Positions 22,700-33,900 of a stretch of 64,000 bases of DNA are shown piece after piece. This stretch comes from Siphonodentalium dalli (taxonomy: Eukaryota > Mollusca > Scaphopoda > Gadilida > Siphonodentaliidae): the NCBI GenBank assembly GCA_032622095.1, contig CP136067.1, forward strand, positions 91,254,707-91,318,706, written 5' to 3'. The translations under genes were made by a program, and so were the position numbers. Below the pieces are notes generated by a model. The model saw only the letters and a program-made list of their open reading frames with translations, was not told the origin of the DNA and did not search any database. The stretch's first letter is position 1. Each line of letters opens with the position of its first letter.

Positions 22700-24585
22700 C
22701 GCCTTATTACTGCAGGTTTTTCATTCACCAAACCAGAAAGCTTCTAAATGCGGATCAAAAATTGTGTTCCCGCCATAAAATCTTCAAGTGTGCATGACCC
22801 AGCCATTGTTCATACCTAAACATCGAACGCATTTAACGCGTCATAATACATGTAGTTATATACTGCAACTATAAGACATCCAGCGAATACACACCCCACG
22901 AAAAACGCTCAATTTGTTGTCCTGCGAGATATCCCATCGCTATAGCTCAATTTGACACGGCCAGATTAGCTTTTCTACAATATCCTAAAACAATAAAGCT
23001 TCTTAAATCATCGGTATAGTCAATAGAACTTTCACGAACTTGGACATTCCAACTACAGCTTATACCGGCATTGGTGTCGCAGTACAACTTTAAGACGTCC
23101 CAAAATAACCGGAAAAAATAATTATCTATTTATAAAACCTACGTAAGACCATGGAATTATATAATTTGGCCTACATTATACACCTGTGGCGTTATTAAGA
23201 GCTACCGCGCACTTGGTCAGTCGTATTGATGAAAAAGTAGAATAAATAGTGCCAATATGGGCTTATTTCGTATTTAAATAAGCCTATATCGTGCCTATAT
23301 TGAACTTAAATATACTAGAGCTCCGGGTGGAGACACTCATTCGAGGGGCAAGGATGCTGATTATATGGAAATATGTTTTTTTTACCCAATTTAAGTCAAT
23401 TAGTACACCATACGAGGGAAGCGTGTCCCCACGGACCCCTAGTTCCCTTTTTATGACCATGGATACTGTACGTATCTGTGCTGGATATTCCCCTTTAATA
23501 AAATATAATAGAACTCCAGGGTGGAAAACATTCATGGGGCAGTAATTTTGATGATATGAAAATAGGGGTTTTACCAAATTTTAAGTCAATAAGTACATCA
23601 TATGAGGGAAGCAAGCCACACATGGACCCCTAATTCCATTTCTATGACCATGTAAATTGTATACATATGTGCAGGATATGCCCCTTTACTGAAATTTACT
23701 AGACATCCGGGGTGGAGACACATTTGGAAATATGTTGTTTATTCAATTTTCTAGTCTACTTAGGCCCACCATATACGGGAAGCAATCCACCAATAACTCT
23801 TAATTCCATTTGTATGACCATTGAAGTGCTATATATCTGTGCAGGAGATGTCCCTTTACTAAAATTGTCTAGAACTCCGGTTGGAGACACACATTGGTGG
23901 GGCCGGGATGCTGATAACATGAACATAGGTTTTTGTTGTCACCAAATTCAAGTCAATAAGTACACCATATGAGGGAAACAATCCCTCAGGGACCCCTAAT
24001 TCCTTTTTATGACCGTGGATTGTTAACGCCACCGGTGTATACTGTGGGCCAAATTAGTAGAGTGAGTGGTTCGGGGGCTAGCCCGGGATTGTCGAAAGGG
24101 CCAAATTATAAAATCTCATGGTCCTATGTAGGTTTTATAAATAGATTGGGTCGCTTTAAAAGCTGTAGTGCTACCCCGAATGCGGTTATTTTGGGACGCG
24201 TTAAAGCTTGTACTGCGACCCCGATCCGGTAGAGGCTGTATTTGGAATGTCCAAGTTCGTGAAAGTTCTATTGACTATGCCGATGATTTGAGAGGCTTTA
24301 TTGTTTTAGAATAATGTAGAAAGGTTAATCTGGCCGTGTCAAATTGAGCTATAGCGATGGGATATCGCGCAGGACAACACATTTCGGGTTTTCGTTTGGT
24401 GTGTATTCGCTGGATGTCTTATAGTTGTAGTATATAACCATTATGGCCGCGTTAATTGCTTTCGACGTTTAGGTATGAACAATGGCTGGGCCATTCACTC
24501 TTAGTGGGAACACAATACCTCCGATTTTTTATCCGCATTTAGAAGCTTTCTGGTGTGGTAAATGAGATACCTGCAGTAATAAGCC
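22700..24585. repeat. Long inverted repeat (arms about 480 bp) enclosing a tandem array
   Basis: 22700-23175 matches the reverse complement of about 24100-24585 over nearly its whole length, with phrases such as 'gacatccagcgaatacacac' and 'tgacacggccagatta' in both arms. The arms are diverged, so the element is not very recent. The core is a tandem repeat (23318-24030). No TSD or coding region is seen. It may be a large MITE or foldback element. Confidence 0.8.
23318..24030. repeat. Four tandem units of about 190 bp, plus a detached fifth
   Basis: 'ccgg(g/t)tggagacac' or a close variant occurs at about 23324, 23514, 23708 and 23877. Each is followed by a C-rich phrase 'ggacccctaattcc' or a variant and by 'tatgaccat'. 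A fifth copy stands alone at about 24745-24930, outside the right arm of the inverted repeat. Confidence 0.8.
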
Positions 24586-24929
24586 GTAGTTTTTGTAATA
24601 ATTTGAAGGATTAGTTGTTTTAACGGAATTCTGAGGCGGTGCATTCATGTAACCAATATATTTTATATTATAATTTATATTTATGGCTAATAATATGATC
24701 TTGGTGGCGTTACTATTTCTGACTATGGTTTTCTTGTATATATATGTGTAGGGGATGTCCCGTCAATCAATATACTAGAGATCCGGGATGGAGACACACA
24801 TTCCTGGGACATGGATGCTGATGACATGAAAATAGGTGTTTGTCAAGTAAATAAGTACCGGTACATCGTAATTATATGAGTGAAACTTAACCCCTGTCGA
24901 TACCCATTTGTGTATGACACAAGCGCCAA

Positions 24930-25218
24930 AACATGCGCCACACTTCAGACAAACTTACTTTTTCGTAAACTATGTATTGTTATATTGTTCTATTCCACAC
25001 CCCGTTATGTAAAACCACTTTTTCAAACTCATTGTTCGGGATAGAAATGTTTTTGTTTTCTTTGGCGACTATCAACGGGTTTATTAACTTGACTGACTAT
25101 ATCGTATTTTCACTATATGTATCCCTTGTATGAGATTTTCTGTTGACTTTATTCCGTTACGGTCAGCTTTGGATTCTGCACGCTAACACAACATATATAG
25201 TTAGCACTATATACATGT
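24930..25218. other. Upstream region of the zinc-finger ORF
   Basis: AT-rich. No convincing TATA box at a useful distance and no splice acceptor in frame with the ORF, so the promoter is undefined. Confidence 0.4.
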
Positions 25219-25689
25219 ATGCATAGAGCGACGGAGCCATCAACAATTGAAACTGCAGCTGATAAACAAACACCAGGGAATATGTCTCAAACACACGTCG
25301 ATACGTTAAACAGTTCGCCAAATAACACAAAAGATAACGGTGCCCGTTCATACCAGTGCGACATATGCTTCAAATCATGGAGCACATCTGCACATTTGCT
25401 GTTTCATAAGAGAATCCACGCGGGAGATCGCCCGTATCAATGTGATGTGTGCGAGAAATCATTTATTCGCTTCAGAGGTCTGTCGAAACACAAGAGGATC
25501 CACACGGGAATGTATCAATGTGATGTGTGCGAGAAATCATTTACTCAGTCGAGTAACCCGGCGAATCATAAGAGAATCCACACGGGGGATCGCCCGTATC
25601 AATGTGATGTATGCGAGAAATCATTTACTCTATTGTTTAGAATGAATACACATAAGAGGATCCACACGGGTGATCGCCCGTTTGCATGA
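25219..25689 (+). CDS. C2H2 zinc-finger protein, truncated after four fingers
   Basis: The ORF of 156 codons begins with a hydrophilic leader of about 43 residues without a recognised domain. Four C2H2 fingers follow: YQCDICFKSW, YQCDVCEKSFIRF, YQCDVCEKSFTQS and YQCDVCEKSFTLL, each ending H..(R/K)IH and joined by HTGDRP-type linkers. The linker between fingers 2 and 3 is two residues short (HTGM). Such proteins bind DNA in the nucleus. The frame ends at TGA (25687-25689) exactly where the first Cys of finger 5 should be, a one-base change from TGT. The finger frame continues beyond it, so this is either a young pseudogene or a gene now encoding a shortened four-finger protein. The start is the ATG at 25219; the ATG at 25215 is out of frame. 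Confidence 0.7.
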   Translation: MHRATEPSTIETAADKQTPGNMSQTHVDTLNSSPNNTKDNGARSYQCDICFKSWSTSAHLLFHKRIHAGDRPYQCDVCEKSFIRFRGLSKHKRIHTGMYQCDVCEKSFTQSSNPANHKRIHTGDRPYQCDVCEKSFTLLFRMNTHKRIHTGDRPFA

Positions 25690-26995
25690 GATATATGCGG
25701 GAAATCATTTATCAATAGCTTTCACGTGAGGAGACATAAGAAAATCCACACAGATGATCGCCCGTATCAATGTGATATATGCTCGAAATCATTTACACAG
25801 TTGGTTAATCTGAATACTCATCAGATGATCCACACTGTGGATCGCCCATATGAATGCGATAGGTGCCGGAAATCATTTACTCAGTTGAGTCACCTGACGA
25901 AACATAAGTTGACCCACAAAGTCTGATATGTGCAAGAAAACTATTACTCAGTCGAGCGACCTCATGAAACAAAAGAAACTCCACACTGGAGATCGCTCAT
26001 ATGAATGCGGCATGTGCGAGAAAGCATTTACTCGCTCGACTGGCCTCACTGAACATAAGCTTATCCACACGGGAGATCGCCCGTATCAATGTGATGTGTG
26101 CGATAAATAATTTACTCATTCAGGTGTCCCGAAGAGACATGAGAGAATCCTCACGGGGGATCGGCCATATACATGCGATGTGTGCTATGAGTTGTTTGCT
26201 CATTCGGGCCAGCTGACAAGATGCAAGAGGGTCAATGCGGGGGATCGCCATATCAGTGTGATATATGCTTGAAATCATTTACTCAATTATTGTTGGTTAA
26301 CCTGAATACACATAAGAGGATCCACACGGGTGATCGCCCGCTTACATGCCATCTATGTGGGAAATCATTGATCAATAGCTTTCACTTGAGGAGACATCAA
26401 GAAAATCCACACAGATGATCGCCCGTATCAATGTGATATATTCTGGAAATCATTTACAAATTTGGTGAATCTGAATACTCATAAGAGGACCCACACTGGG
26501 GATCGCCCATATGAATGTGATGTACCGGAAATCATTTAAACAGTTGAGTAACCTGACGAAACATAAGTTGACCCACATAGTGGGATCTGTAGAAGAAAAC
26601 TATTACTCAGTCGAATGACCTCACGAAACATAAGATAATCCACACTGGAGATCGCCTGTACAAATGTGATATGTGCCGGAATTCATTTACTCGGTTGAGT
26701 ATAACCTGACGAAACATAAATTGACCCACATAGTGGGATCTATTACTCAGTCGAGTGACCTCACGAAACAAAAGCTAATCCACACTGGAGATCGCCCATA
26801 TGAATGTGATGTACCGGAAATCATTTAAACAGTTGCGTAACCTGACGAAACATAAATTGACCCACATAGTGGGATCTATTACTCAGTCGAGAGACCTCAC
26901 GAAACATAAGCTAATCCACACTGGCGATCGCCCGTATAAATGTGATGTGTGCGAGAAATAATTTACTCAGCAGAGTAACCTGACGAAATATATTC
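25690..26995 (+). pseudogene. Decayed continuation of the C2H2 finger array
   Basis: At least ten further finger remnants follow. 25690-25926 keeps the frame (fingers with YQCDICSKSF and YECDRCRKSF) and ends at TGA. A small deletion then shifts the frame; fingers resume at 25928-26110 until TCA became TAA at about 26108. Another frameshift at about 26247 follows a lost base in the linker. From 26400 on almost every unit has lost part of the CxxC, for example 'gatgtaccggaaatcattt' at about 26519 and 26808. The last 500 bp is a tandem expansion of already broken two-finger units. Upstream and downstream pieces are clearly one array. Confidence 0.85.
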
Positions 26996-26999
26996 TGAC

Positions 27000-28452
27000 T
27001 GATTGATAGATTTTATTATCGTATTAAAATTACAACATAGATGTACACACATTTATACAATACAAACAATATAAAATTTCCTTCTATCATACTTTGAGAA
27101 TATGGGCTTCAGATTTCTTGATCAATATTTATATTATATAATATTAACATTTTGATTGCAATTATAAATAGCAACAGTGTTAAATCTGGGTTTTTAATAC
27201 TATTTTACCTTTTCGCGCATTTGCTGAAGTAACCATAATTATGGTAACGTCAACAAACAAGAGGTAATTTAATTTAGAAAATAATCATAATATGTGTAAT
27301 TTTGTTGTTGATTCATTGATACCGGTCATATTTTGCATATGAATCCGGAGTACCAGTTGACAGATGAGAATGAATACTGCGTACTGCCTGAAATGACATG
27401 AATCCTGCATACCAAAGAGGGGTGGAATGACATCCTAAAATGTTTACCCCAACCTGTGAAATGTTAGTAATAACATTTCTGGCATGTCCCATTTAAAAAG
27501 TGATTTCCAAATCGTGCAAAACTATACACACTTTTTCCACAACCCCATGCATGTTACATGCCACATTGAAAATCGGGCTGGCAAATTGCATATTCGGTAT
27601 CATGTACATATATAATTGCTGAATATATTTATAGCATTCTAAAAGGTAATGGATTTAATATCCGAGTTTACGGCGGTTACTTATGTATATTTCCGGTGAC
27701 GTAATTCAATACTGTTCTATCTGGCAATTTGAATGGGTAATCTATGTATACTCATTCTGAATTTTCCCACTGTTAACCGAGTTTTCTGATTCAAAATAGA
27801 TATTGTGTTCAAATATGTGTTAAACTTTACCCATACTTGTGCTACATTCAGATTATTGTCCCGGTTCATTATAAGACCACTGGTAGTTAAGTGACATTTA
27901 AATATTTCGTTAATCCTACAACATCGAGCATGATTGCAATGTCCAATTGTATCCACTGAAATGGAATTACATTTTGACGAGTCCATAATTTTGTTTATTT
28001 TAAAATGTATTTGGGATGTTGTTGCAAATGACAAGATAATGATGGTGAGCTGCTATAATATGAGAATCATTGATGTGTAATATATGCAAATTTGTGTGAT
28101 CCATAATGTACTCATGGGTGCATTATACATAAACCCATAAACTACGATGTGTGAAGCATAACAACCATGGAGTGGGGCTATTTTGATGGCGTCCGAATTT
28201 AAAACAGTTGGCAATTTTATGACTCGCATAACATTAGTTGGAAAGTTTACCCCACACGTAGGTTGAAATTGTTCTCATTGTTTGATTTCCAACCAGTAAT
28301 TAGTGCTCATGGTATTTGTTGTTTTTGAGCCAACAGTAACATGTTATACTGCCTTTGGTCAACATTTGGTTCAAATGTTCAACGTAATGGGAGTGTGCAT
28401 GCTTAATTGTCAGCAATGTTGAGATTAAACACGTAACTTTGACGGGAGGGTG
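27000..28452. other. No gene recognised
   Basis: AT-rich DNA. The minus-strand 105-codon frame at 27717-28034 shows no motif, signal peptide or splice context. Confidence 0.5.
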
Positions 28453-28650
28453 GCGAATTACTGCAAACTGATTCAAATCAAGATGGATAGTTTTGCACAC
28501 ACACAAAAAACAGTTGTTGAAATACTTGAAACCATAAATATTATTGTCTGTTCCATACAGTTGCTTTTTCGAATTGTTTGAATTTGTCAAAGAGCACTAA
28601 CATTACATTATGTATAAATATTACTTTGCACCAACATTTCTACACAATGT
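28453..28650. repeat. Direct repeat, copy 1 (copy 2 at 29698-29905)
   Basis: Both copies run from 'gcgaattactgcaaactgat' through 'gtctgttccatacagt' to 'catttctacaca' with small differences. They lie about 1.25 kb apart in the same orientation. Confidence 0.85.
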
Positions 28651-28732
28651 AAATACAGTTATACTTTTGTATCCTCGTGGTGTAGACTGAATGGAGGCAA
28701 AGTGTAGTCAAAGACTCCAGAAAAGGGTACAC

Positions 28733-28734
<2 letters not shown>

Positions 28735-28772
<38 letters not shown>
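28735..28772. repeat. (AT)n microsatellite
   Basis: An uninterrupted run of about 15 AT units followed by gtatgtatac. Confidence 0.95.
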
Positions 28773-28774
<2 letters not shown>

Positions 28775-29406
28775 ACTTGATGTTGATAAACATAACTAGC
28801 AAAGCTTGCCTTTCGTATTTCTAAAAGTGAATAAATGACTCCAATCGTTGCGACACTGATATTTGATCGTAATATCCAAATGTAATGCCATAGTAAGATA
28901 AGTACTATACTGCTAACATTTTCATGAAGGGATATTCGCTGGTGCATCATTACAGATCAAGTGCTAGTGCATTATATCACATAAAATCCTTATTATATCA
29001 TTTAAAAAGTCATTACATATTTCCTTATCTCCCACTGGTGAAGAATATGCGCGTGCTTCGGCCAACTTGGCATCGCGCCAACAAAATGACTTTTCATTGA
29101 ATCAAGCGGATTAATACCATTTCGTAAAGTCGCACATGACAACAGCAGCAGACAATGCAAAATGATTGCGTTGTTCGTTGAAGTCAAACTATTGTGCAAC
29201 TTCATTGCACTAACGAAAATAGACATCAAACACAGAGGCAAATTGGGGGACTACATTTTTCATCGGCAGCTCGAGCGCGCATTACTGTCGCATACGACTG
29301 TGAATCGTCTCGGCCAACAATGTGTTTTTTTATGTTGCCGTAAAGGATTTTTGTTTGTTACAAAAGCCATAAAGCTCTAGTTTTTATGTAACATACAAGA
29401 TCTTCA
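28773..29406. other. No gene recognised
   Basis: Overlapping open frames on both strands around 29000-29380 have no recognisable domain. Confidence 0.45.
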
Positions 29407-29545
29407 ACTCGTTATGTTGGGACACACGATTTTATTAAACTCGTTTCATAAATTTGATTCACATCTCGTCTACCATCTGTTGTGAATCAAATTTATCAAA
29501 CTCGTTTCGTAAAAGTTTATATCCTAACATAACGCGTTGGGGATC
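29407..29545. mobile_element. Foldback MITE, arms about 60 bp
   Basis: 'cgttatgttgggac' at the left pairs with 'atcctaacataacg' at the right. Further in, 'aaactcgtttcataaatttg' pairs with 'caaatttatcaaactcgttt'. The loop is under 15 bp. Confidence 0.7.
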
Positions 29546-29547
29546 CT

Positions 29548-29605
29548 CTATATCTTATATATGCAAGTCTCCTATTTGGAGCCTCGCATATATAACAAAA
29601 TTCAC
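29548..29605. repeat. Single decayed palindrome of the paired-palindrome family
   Basis: 'tatatcttatatatgcaag' pairs imperfectly with 'cctcgcatatataac'. A downstream phrase 'caaggtaaagacatg' recalls the spacer of the intact pairs. Confidence 0.55.
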
Positions 29606-29697
29606 CACCTTTCAAGGTAAAGACATGTCTATCCCAATGATATCATGCATATGAGTACACCTGTTTATATATATGGTAACATTATAAACACGACTTG

Positions 29698-29905
29698 CGA
29701 ATTACTGCAAACTGATTCAAATCAAGATGGATAGTTTTGCACACACAAAAAAAAACAATCATTGTTGAAATATTTGAAACGATAAATATTCTTGTCTGTT
29801 CCATACAGTGGCTTTTTCGAATTGTTTGAATTTGTCAAAGAGCACTAACATTACACTATGTAAAATGTGAATATTACTTTGCACAACATTTCTACACAGT
29901 GACTT
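29698..29905. repeat. Direct repeat, copy 2 of 28453-28650
   Basis: It begins 'gcgaattactgcaaactgat' and differs from copy 1 by a few substitutions and short indels in the A run. Confidence 0.85.
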
Positions 29906-29944
29906 TCACGACGGAAGCTTCGCTATGGTAGCATTCAAGATACG

Positions 29945-30163
29945 TTGCCAGTGCATTGGCTTATATATGCGAGTCTACCACAGGGAGCCTCGTATATATA
30001 AGAGAATGCACTGGTTTACACAGTCAAGGTAAATATTGTTAGGCATTTGTAATATCTTACATATGCGAGGCTCCCTATATGAGACTCGCATATATACATG
30101 TAAGAGAATGCATAGGCACATGTTTTCGCAAACTTCTGGAAGCTCCAGTCATAAAAGGGTTAA
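29945..30163. mobile_element. Paired palindromes with a TTAA right terminus
   Basis: Palindromes at about 29945-30014 and 30047-30117 are joined by 'cacagtcaaggtaaatattg'. The right end 'cataaaagggttaa' matches the AAAGGG-TTAA terminus of the element at 10894-13518. The left terminus is missing. The TTAA at 30160-30163 was then used as the target of the next element. Confidence 0.7.
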
Positions 30164-30486
30164 AGGGGTACGGTGTCCTAAATTCGGCCTTTTGTGGGAC
30201 CATATCCTTTATACTCAACAAAATATATACAACAAATGAATGAATGTGAGCCATGGATTAATGCATGTACTAGTGCAAGATAAACTCATGGGCTTTGAAT
30301 GATGCAAACAACATGGTAATTATAATGAAAATTCTTTTTCATTATAATTTCCATGTTGTTTGCATCGTTCATAGAGCGTATTTTGCACTAATACATGGCT
30401 CAAATTCATTCATTTGTTGCATATATTCTGTTGAGTATAAAAGGAGATGGTCCCAGAAATGGACGGAGTATTTGTTCAGTACGCCT
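30164..30486. mobile_element. 323-bp full palindrome flanked by TTAA
   Basis: TTAA at 30160-30163 and 30487-30490. The arms (for example 'gatgcaaacaacatgg' and 'ccatgttgtttgcatc') meet at a centre near 30335 with almost no loop. The ends start AGG and end CCT. The TTAA target fits piggyBac or Kolobok. It lies 26 bp downstream of the lectin stop codon (minus strand). Confidence 0.8.
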
Positions 30487-30512
30487 TTAAATTTGTTGCT
30501 GTGGAAAATTAT

Positions 30513-30715
30513 TCAGAACATCTGACACAAGACTGGTTTGGCACCAAGACCCGTGCCGTCCGCCATATAGAATGCCCCTCCAGTATGAACGATCACCAAA
30601 AATTCTTGTTCTGCTGGCTCATTCTTTTTCCAGTCCACAAACGGCAGCGGCTGGCCGTCATATGAGTACATACTATCAGTAGGGCTAGGTCTGCGGCCAT
30701 CGACGAAAAGGTGTG
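30513..30715 (-). CDS. C-type lectin-like protein, last coding exon
   Basis: Minus-strand exon with acceptor 'ttatttcctctttcag' (AG at 30717-30716) and stop TGA at 30515-30513. It enters in phase 1 and encodes 66 whole codons: HLFVDGRR, then DGQPLPFVDW, NEP, VHTGG and a C-terminal PVLCQMF. This is the second half of a C-type lectin-like domain (WxxxEP region, then the terminal Cys). It joins in phase to the exon at 60367-60567. The C2 and C3 cysteines of the long loop are absent (EFLV and ADGTG where Cys is usual). The Ca-binding EPN and WND motifs are not canonical (NEP, YMAD), so calcium-dependent sugar binding is doubtful. Such domains are usually extracellular. Confidence 0.75.
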
Positions 30716-30742
30716 CTGAAAGAGGAAATAACACGTTATAAG

Positions 30743-31306
30743 CAGGGTTCGCGCTGGACCGAAATTTACTTTTGCCAAATATTTTTCCAAATGAAAATAT
30801 TTTTTGAGAAATTATTTCAGAAATTGCCAAATGCTATCACTTTCTGCAAAATAGAGTTTTATATTTCTACAAGCGCTGTTTGACAAACTTTTGGTATCGA
30901 TAGGAAAGCAGTTATTTATTAATAATTCTCGCCTCTCTACTGTGGTTTATCATAGAACAACAAATCATTTTACCGAACAATACGATTGTTGAAGGGTTGC
31001 TTCACCAGAAGGGCAAATAGAAAAGAGGATTATATATATGTAACAATAAATTATATAGTAATATCGTCGATACTAATGCTATCAGATTACCTATATCTTG
31101 ATAAAGGTGTTAACATTTTCTAACACTTATAGACCGCAGCTAATTGCAATGGTTTCCAGAAATTAACATCATTAGTGACCAATATTTTTTTTTCTTGAGA
31201 GTTTAAAAAGTGACTTGCCAAAACTTTTTCCAAATGAAAATATTTTTTGCCAAATATGAATTATGTTTTCCATTGGCAAATTTGGCAAGTGGCAGCGCGA
31301 ACCCTG
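30743..31306. mobile_element. hAT-like MITE, 564 bp, in the lectin intron
   Basis: 14-bp perfect inverted ends 'cagggttcgcgctg', with the 8-bp target duplication GTTATAAG at 30735-30742 and 31307-31314. Subterminal 'gccaaat' words repeat at both ends. Only 27 intronic bases remain between it and the exon at 30715. Confidence 0.9.
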
Positions 31307-31679
31307 GTTATAAGTATGGTTGTCTCCAACGTGTAGCATGCGACACTTGTAGAGAAGATGAGTAATTCAATATTCTGATCAGTTAATTAGCGAAAAGCGC
31401 TGTGCAGGCAGAGATTCGAGTGCGCGAACATAATAATCTTCATTGAATCAAATTGAGCGCATCGCTGGTCGCATTTTCGTCAATTATTGTCGGTATTATT
31501 TACAAGTTTCGCTAGACGTTGACCGCCCATATAAAAATGTACCTGGGTAAATCCACCCAGGTTTTTTGGGCCGAAACCCAGGTAAAAATCTATCTACCAA
31601 GACATCCACCAACCATTAAGACCCCGCGAAACCTGGGTTTTACCATGATTTACCCACCTAAAACTGGATAAAAACCCTG

Positions 31680-32310
31680 GTATGGGTAAACCTGGGTGTA
31701 ATTACCCAGGTGACCACACCCAGGTGTACCCTACCTGGGTGTTTCCCACCCAGGTCTACCCTGGTGTTTCCTACCTGGGTGTTTCCCCACCCAGGTGTAC
31801 CATGGTGTTATTTACCCAGGTGTACCCTGGTGTTTCATACCTGGGTGTTTCCCACCCAGGTGTACCTTGGTGTTATTCACCCAGGTGTACCCAGGTGTGT
31901 CCTACCTGGGTGTTTCCCACCCAGGTGTACCTTGGTGTTATTCACCCAGGTGTACCCTGGTGTTTCCTACCTGGGTGTTCCCCACCCAGGTGTACCTTGA
32001 TGTTTCCAACCCAGGTATACCTTGGTGTTTTTTTTACGCCGGTGTACCTTGGTGTTTTCTTACCCAGGTGGATTTCCCATTGAGATGCACCTGGGTTAGA
32101 AAACCCCAAGGTACACCCAGGTAAGGAAACACCAAGGTACACCTGGGCAGGAAAACACCAAGGTACACCTGGGTAAGAAAACACCAAGGTACACCTGGGT
32201 AAGAAAACACCAAGGTACACCTGGGTAAGAAAACACCAAGGTACACATGGGTAGGAAACACCAAGGAACACCTGGGTGAATAACACCAAGGTACACCTGG
32301 GTGGGGATAC
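31680..32310. repeat. 'acccaggtgtacc' minisatellite with an orientation switch
   Basis: From about 31680 to 32085 units read 'cacccaggtgtaccttggtg'. From about 32085 to 32310 the same unit runs inverted with a 26-bp period ('aacaccaaggtacacctggg'). The switch is near 'gatttcccattgagatg'. Open frames of up to 133 codons on both strands are translations of the repeat. In the second unit of the large duplication it recurs, shortened, at 44042-44507. Confidence 0.9.
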
Positions 32311-32399
32311 CAAAGTGAAATGATGAGGATGGCAATGAAGTAGATTTTGATGGGATGCAGGGGTATTGTTATCAATGGAGTTGTTTTAGTATAATAGAA

Positions 32400-33480
32400 C
32401 ATTAAGGAAACTGATTGTGCAGCAATACAAGTTTATTCAAGGACAACAAACTAACTAAAGATAAAATACATGTATAGAAACACATGTAATATATAAATAT
32501 ATAAACTCATTAAACTGCATGGGTTAAAACTTACTGACAACAAGAGTTGGGTTAAAATTTTGATTAAAAAACACTTGCAAAGTCCCTCTTCATACATGTA
32601 TATGGTATGTTAGGCAAGTTACATGTACATGTAGTTGCAATGTATACTAGTACCGGTACATGACATACCGGTGGACACAAAAATCATTATTTTAGTTCCA
32701 ATGTCATTTACCAGAATACATGTACATGTTGTACCTTGCAACTACATCTACAGTGAGGTAGTTTTGTCTCATTTAAACTTTCTAAGTGGGTTTCTCCCTT
32801 TGAATGACATAAACTAATGTGAGTATACACATGAGCTGTGGTGTGAAATACACACCAAAAAATTATTTCTTAGTCTGAGGACATGTTTCCTGTCATTATC
32901 TTACTGCTTACAAATATAGATTTGTAATAATGTGCTGTAATGCTCCAGAAATAGTCATATTTTGTCCTGGTTCATAAGAACATATTATTTCTTAGTGTTA
33001 GAAGGACATGTTGTCTGATATTATTTGACTCATAAACCCCCAAATGTACATGTAAACAGAACATTCGGGAAAGAGACACACCATCTTTATCCTGTTTTAT
33101 ATCAGTACTAAGTAGCAATATTGATCAGATAGCAAAATATGCTATAAATAGATTTCAGATGGTAGAGATTAAACAATCACATTAATTGCACCAACTCGAA
33201 ACAGTTAACATACCCTGTAGAATACAGACTATGATCAAGGAGGGTGTCACACACACCCCCACCCCGCTTTGGTATGTGATATTCAAGCCATTTTCAGGTG
33301 GTATGCTATATACATGTACATACCCAATGTTATCTGGTACTAGGATTTCACACGGCAATATAACCGGCATTCACTATTCAGCAAAAAGGCTAGTATGCAG
33401 ATATAATAGCAGAAAATTATACAAATTTTGAGTATTTTCCAGCTTAAACAGACCCAAGTGATATATTTTTATCTAATTCA
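32400..33480. other. Non-coding part of the duplicated unit (copy at about 44597-45677)
   Basis: AT-rich with several 'acatgtacatgt' tracts. Open frames under 82 codons have no domain and are conserved only because the duplication is recent. Confidence 0.5.
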
Positions 33481-33897
33481 GTCTAATGGCTCTTGATATG
33501 TTGATGTTTTGGATACTATTTCAGCAAATGTGAGAAAAGGTGGCTTCTTTGGGGCATCAGCTTGTCTGAAAAATATATCAAGGTCCCCTAAATCCGATAC
33601 TACATTTCAGAACAATCCAACCAGTGTCCCATGAAATGGTGGATAATAAACTATCATACCAAATTTGATTCAGATTTGATCACACAAACTAAAATTATGA
33701 TGCGGAAACCAGAAATTAACACGATTCTAAGTCGAAAAAGGGCCATAACTCTCGCAAAAATGAGCGGAGCACACCCATATTCGAACTTGACCTGTATGTT
33801 GGTCTGATAAACTTACATACCACATTTGGTTCAGATATGATCACACAAACTGAAGTTATCATCCGGAAACCTACAATTTTCAAAGTTTAAATGTCTA
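33480..33897. repeat. Interspersed repeat with 'gggccataactct' (copy at 45677-46094)
   Basis: It contains 'aaaagggccataactctcgc' and two diverged copies of 'ttcagat(t/a)tgatcacacaaact'. I recognise the phrase from molluscan genomic repeats; this is memory, not a search. Confidence 0.5.
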
Positions 33898-33900
33898 TTA

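Noticed and set aside
31682-32402. Overlapping open frames of 79-133 codons on both strands (and their copies at 43981-44599)
   Set aside because: They are translations of a minisatellite, with repeating PGVPWCF-like words in several frames and on both strands. There is no start context or domain.
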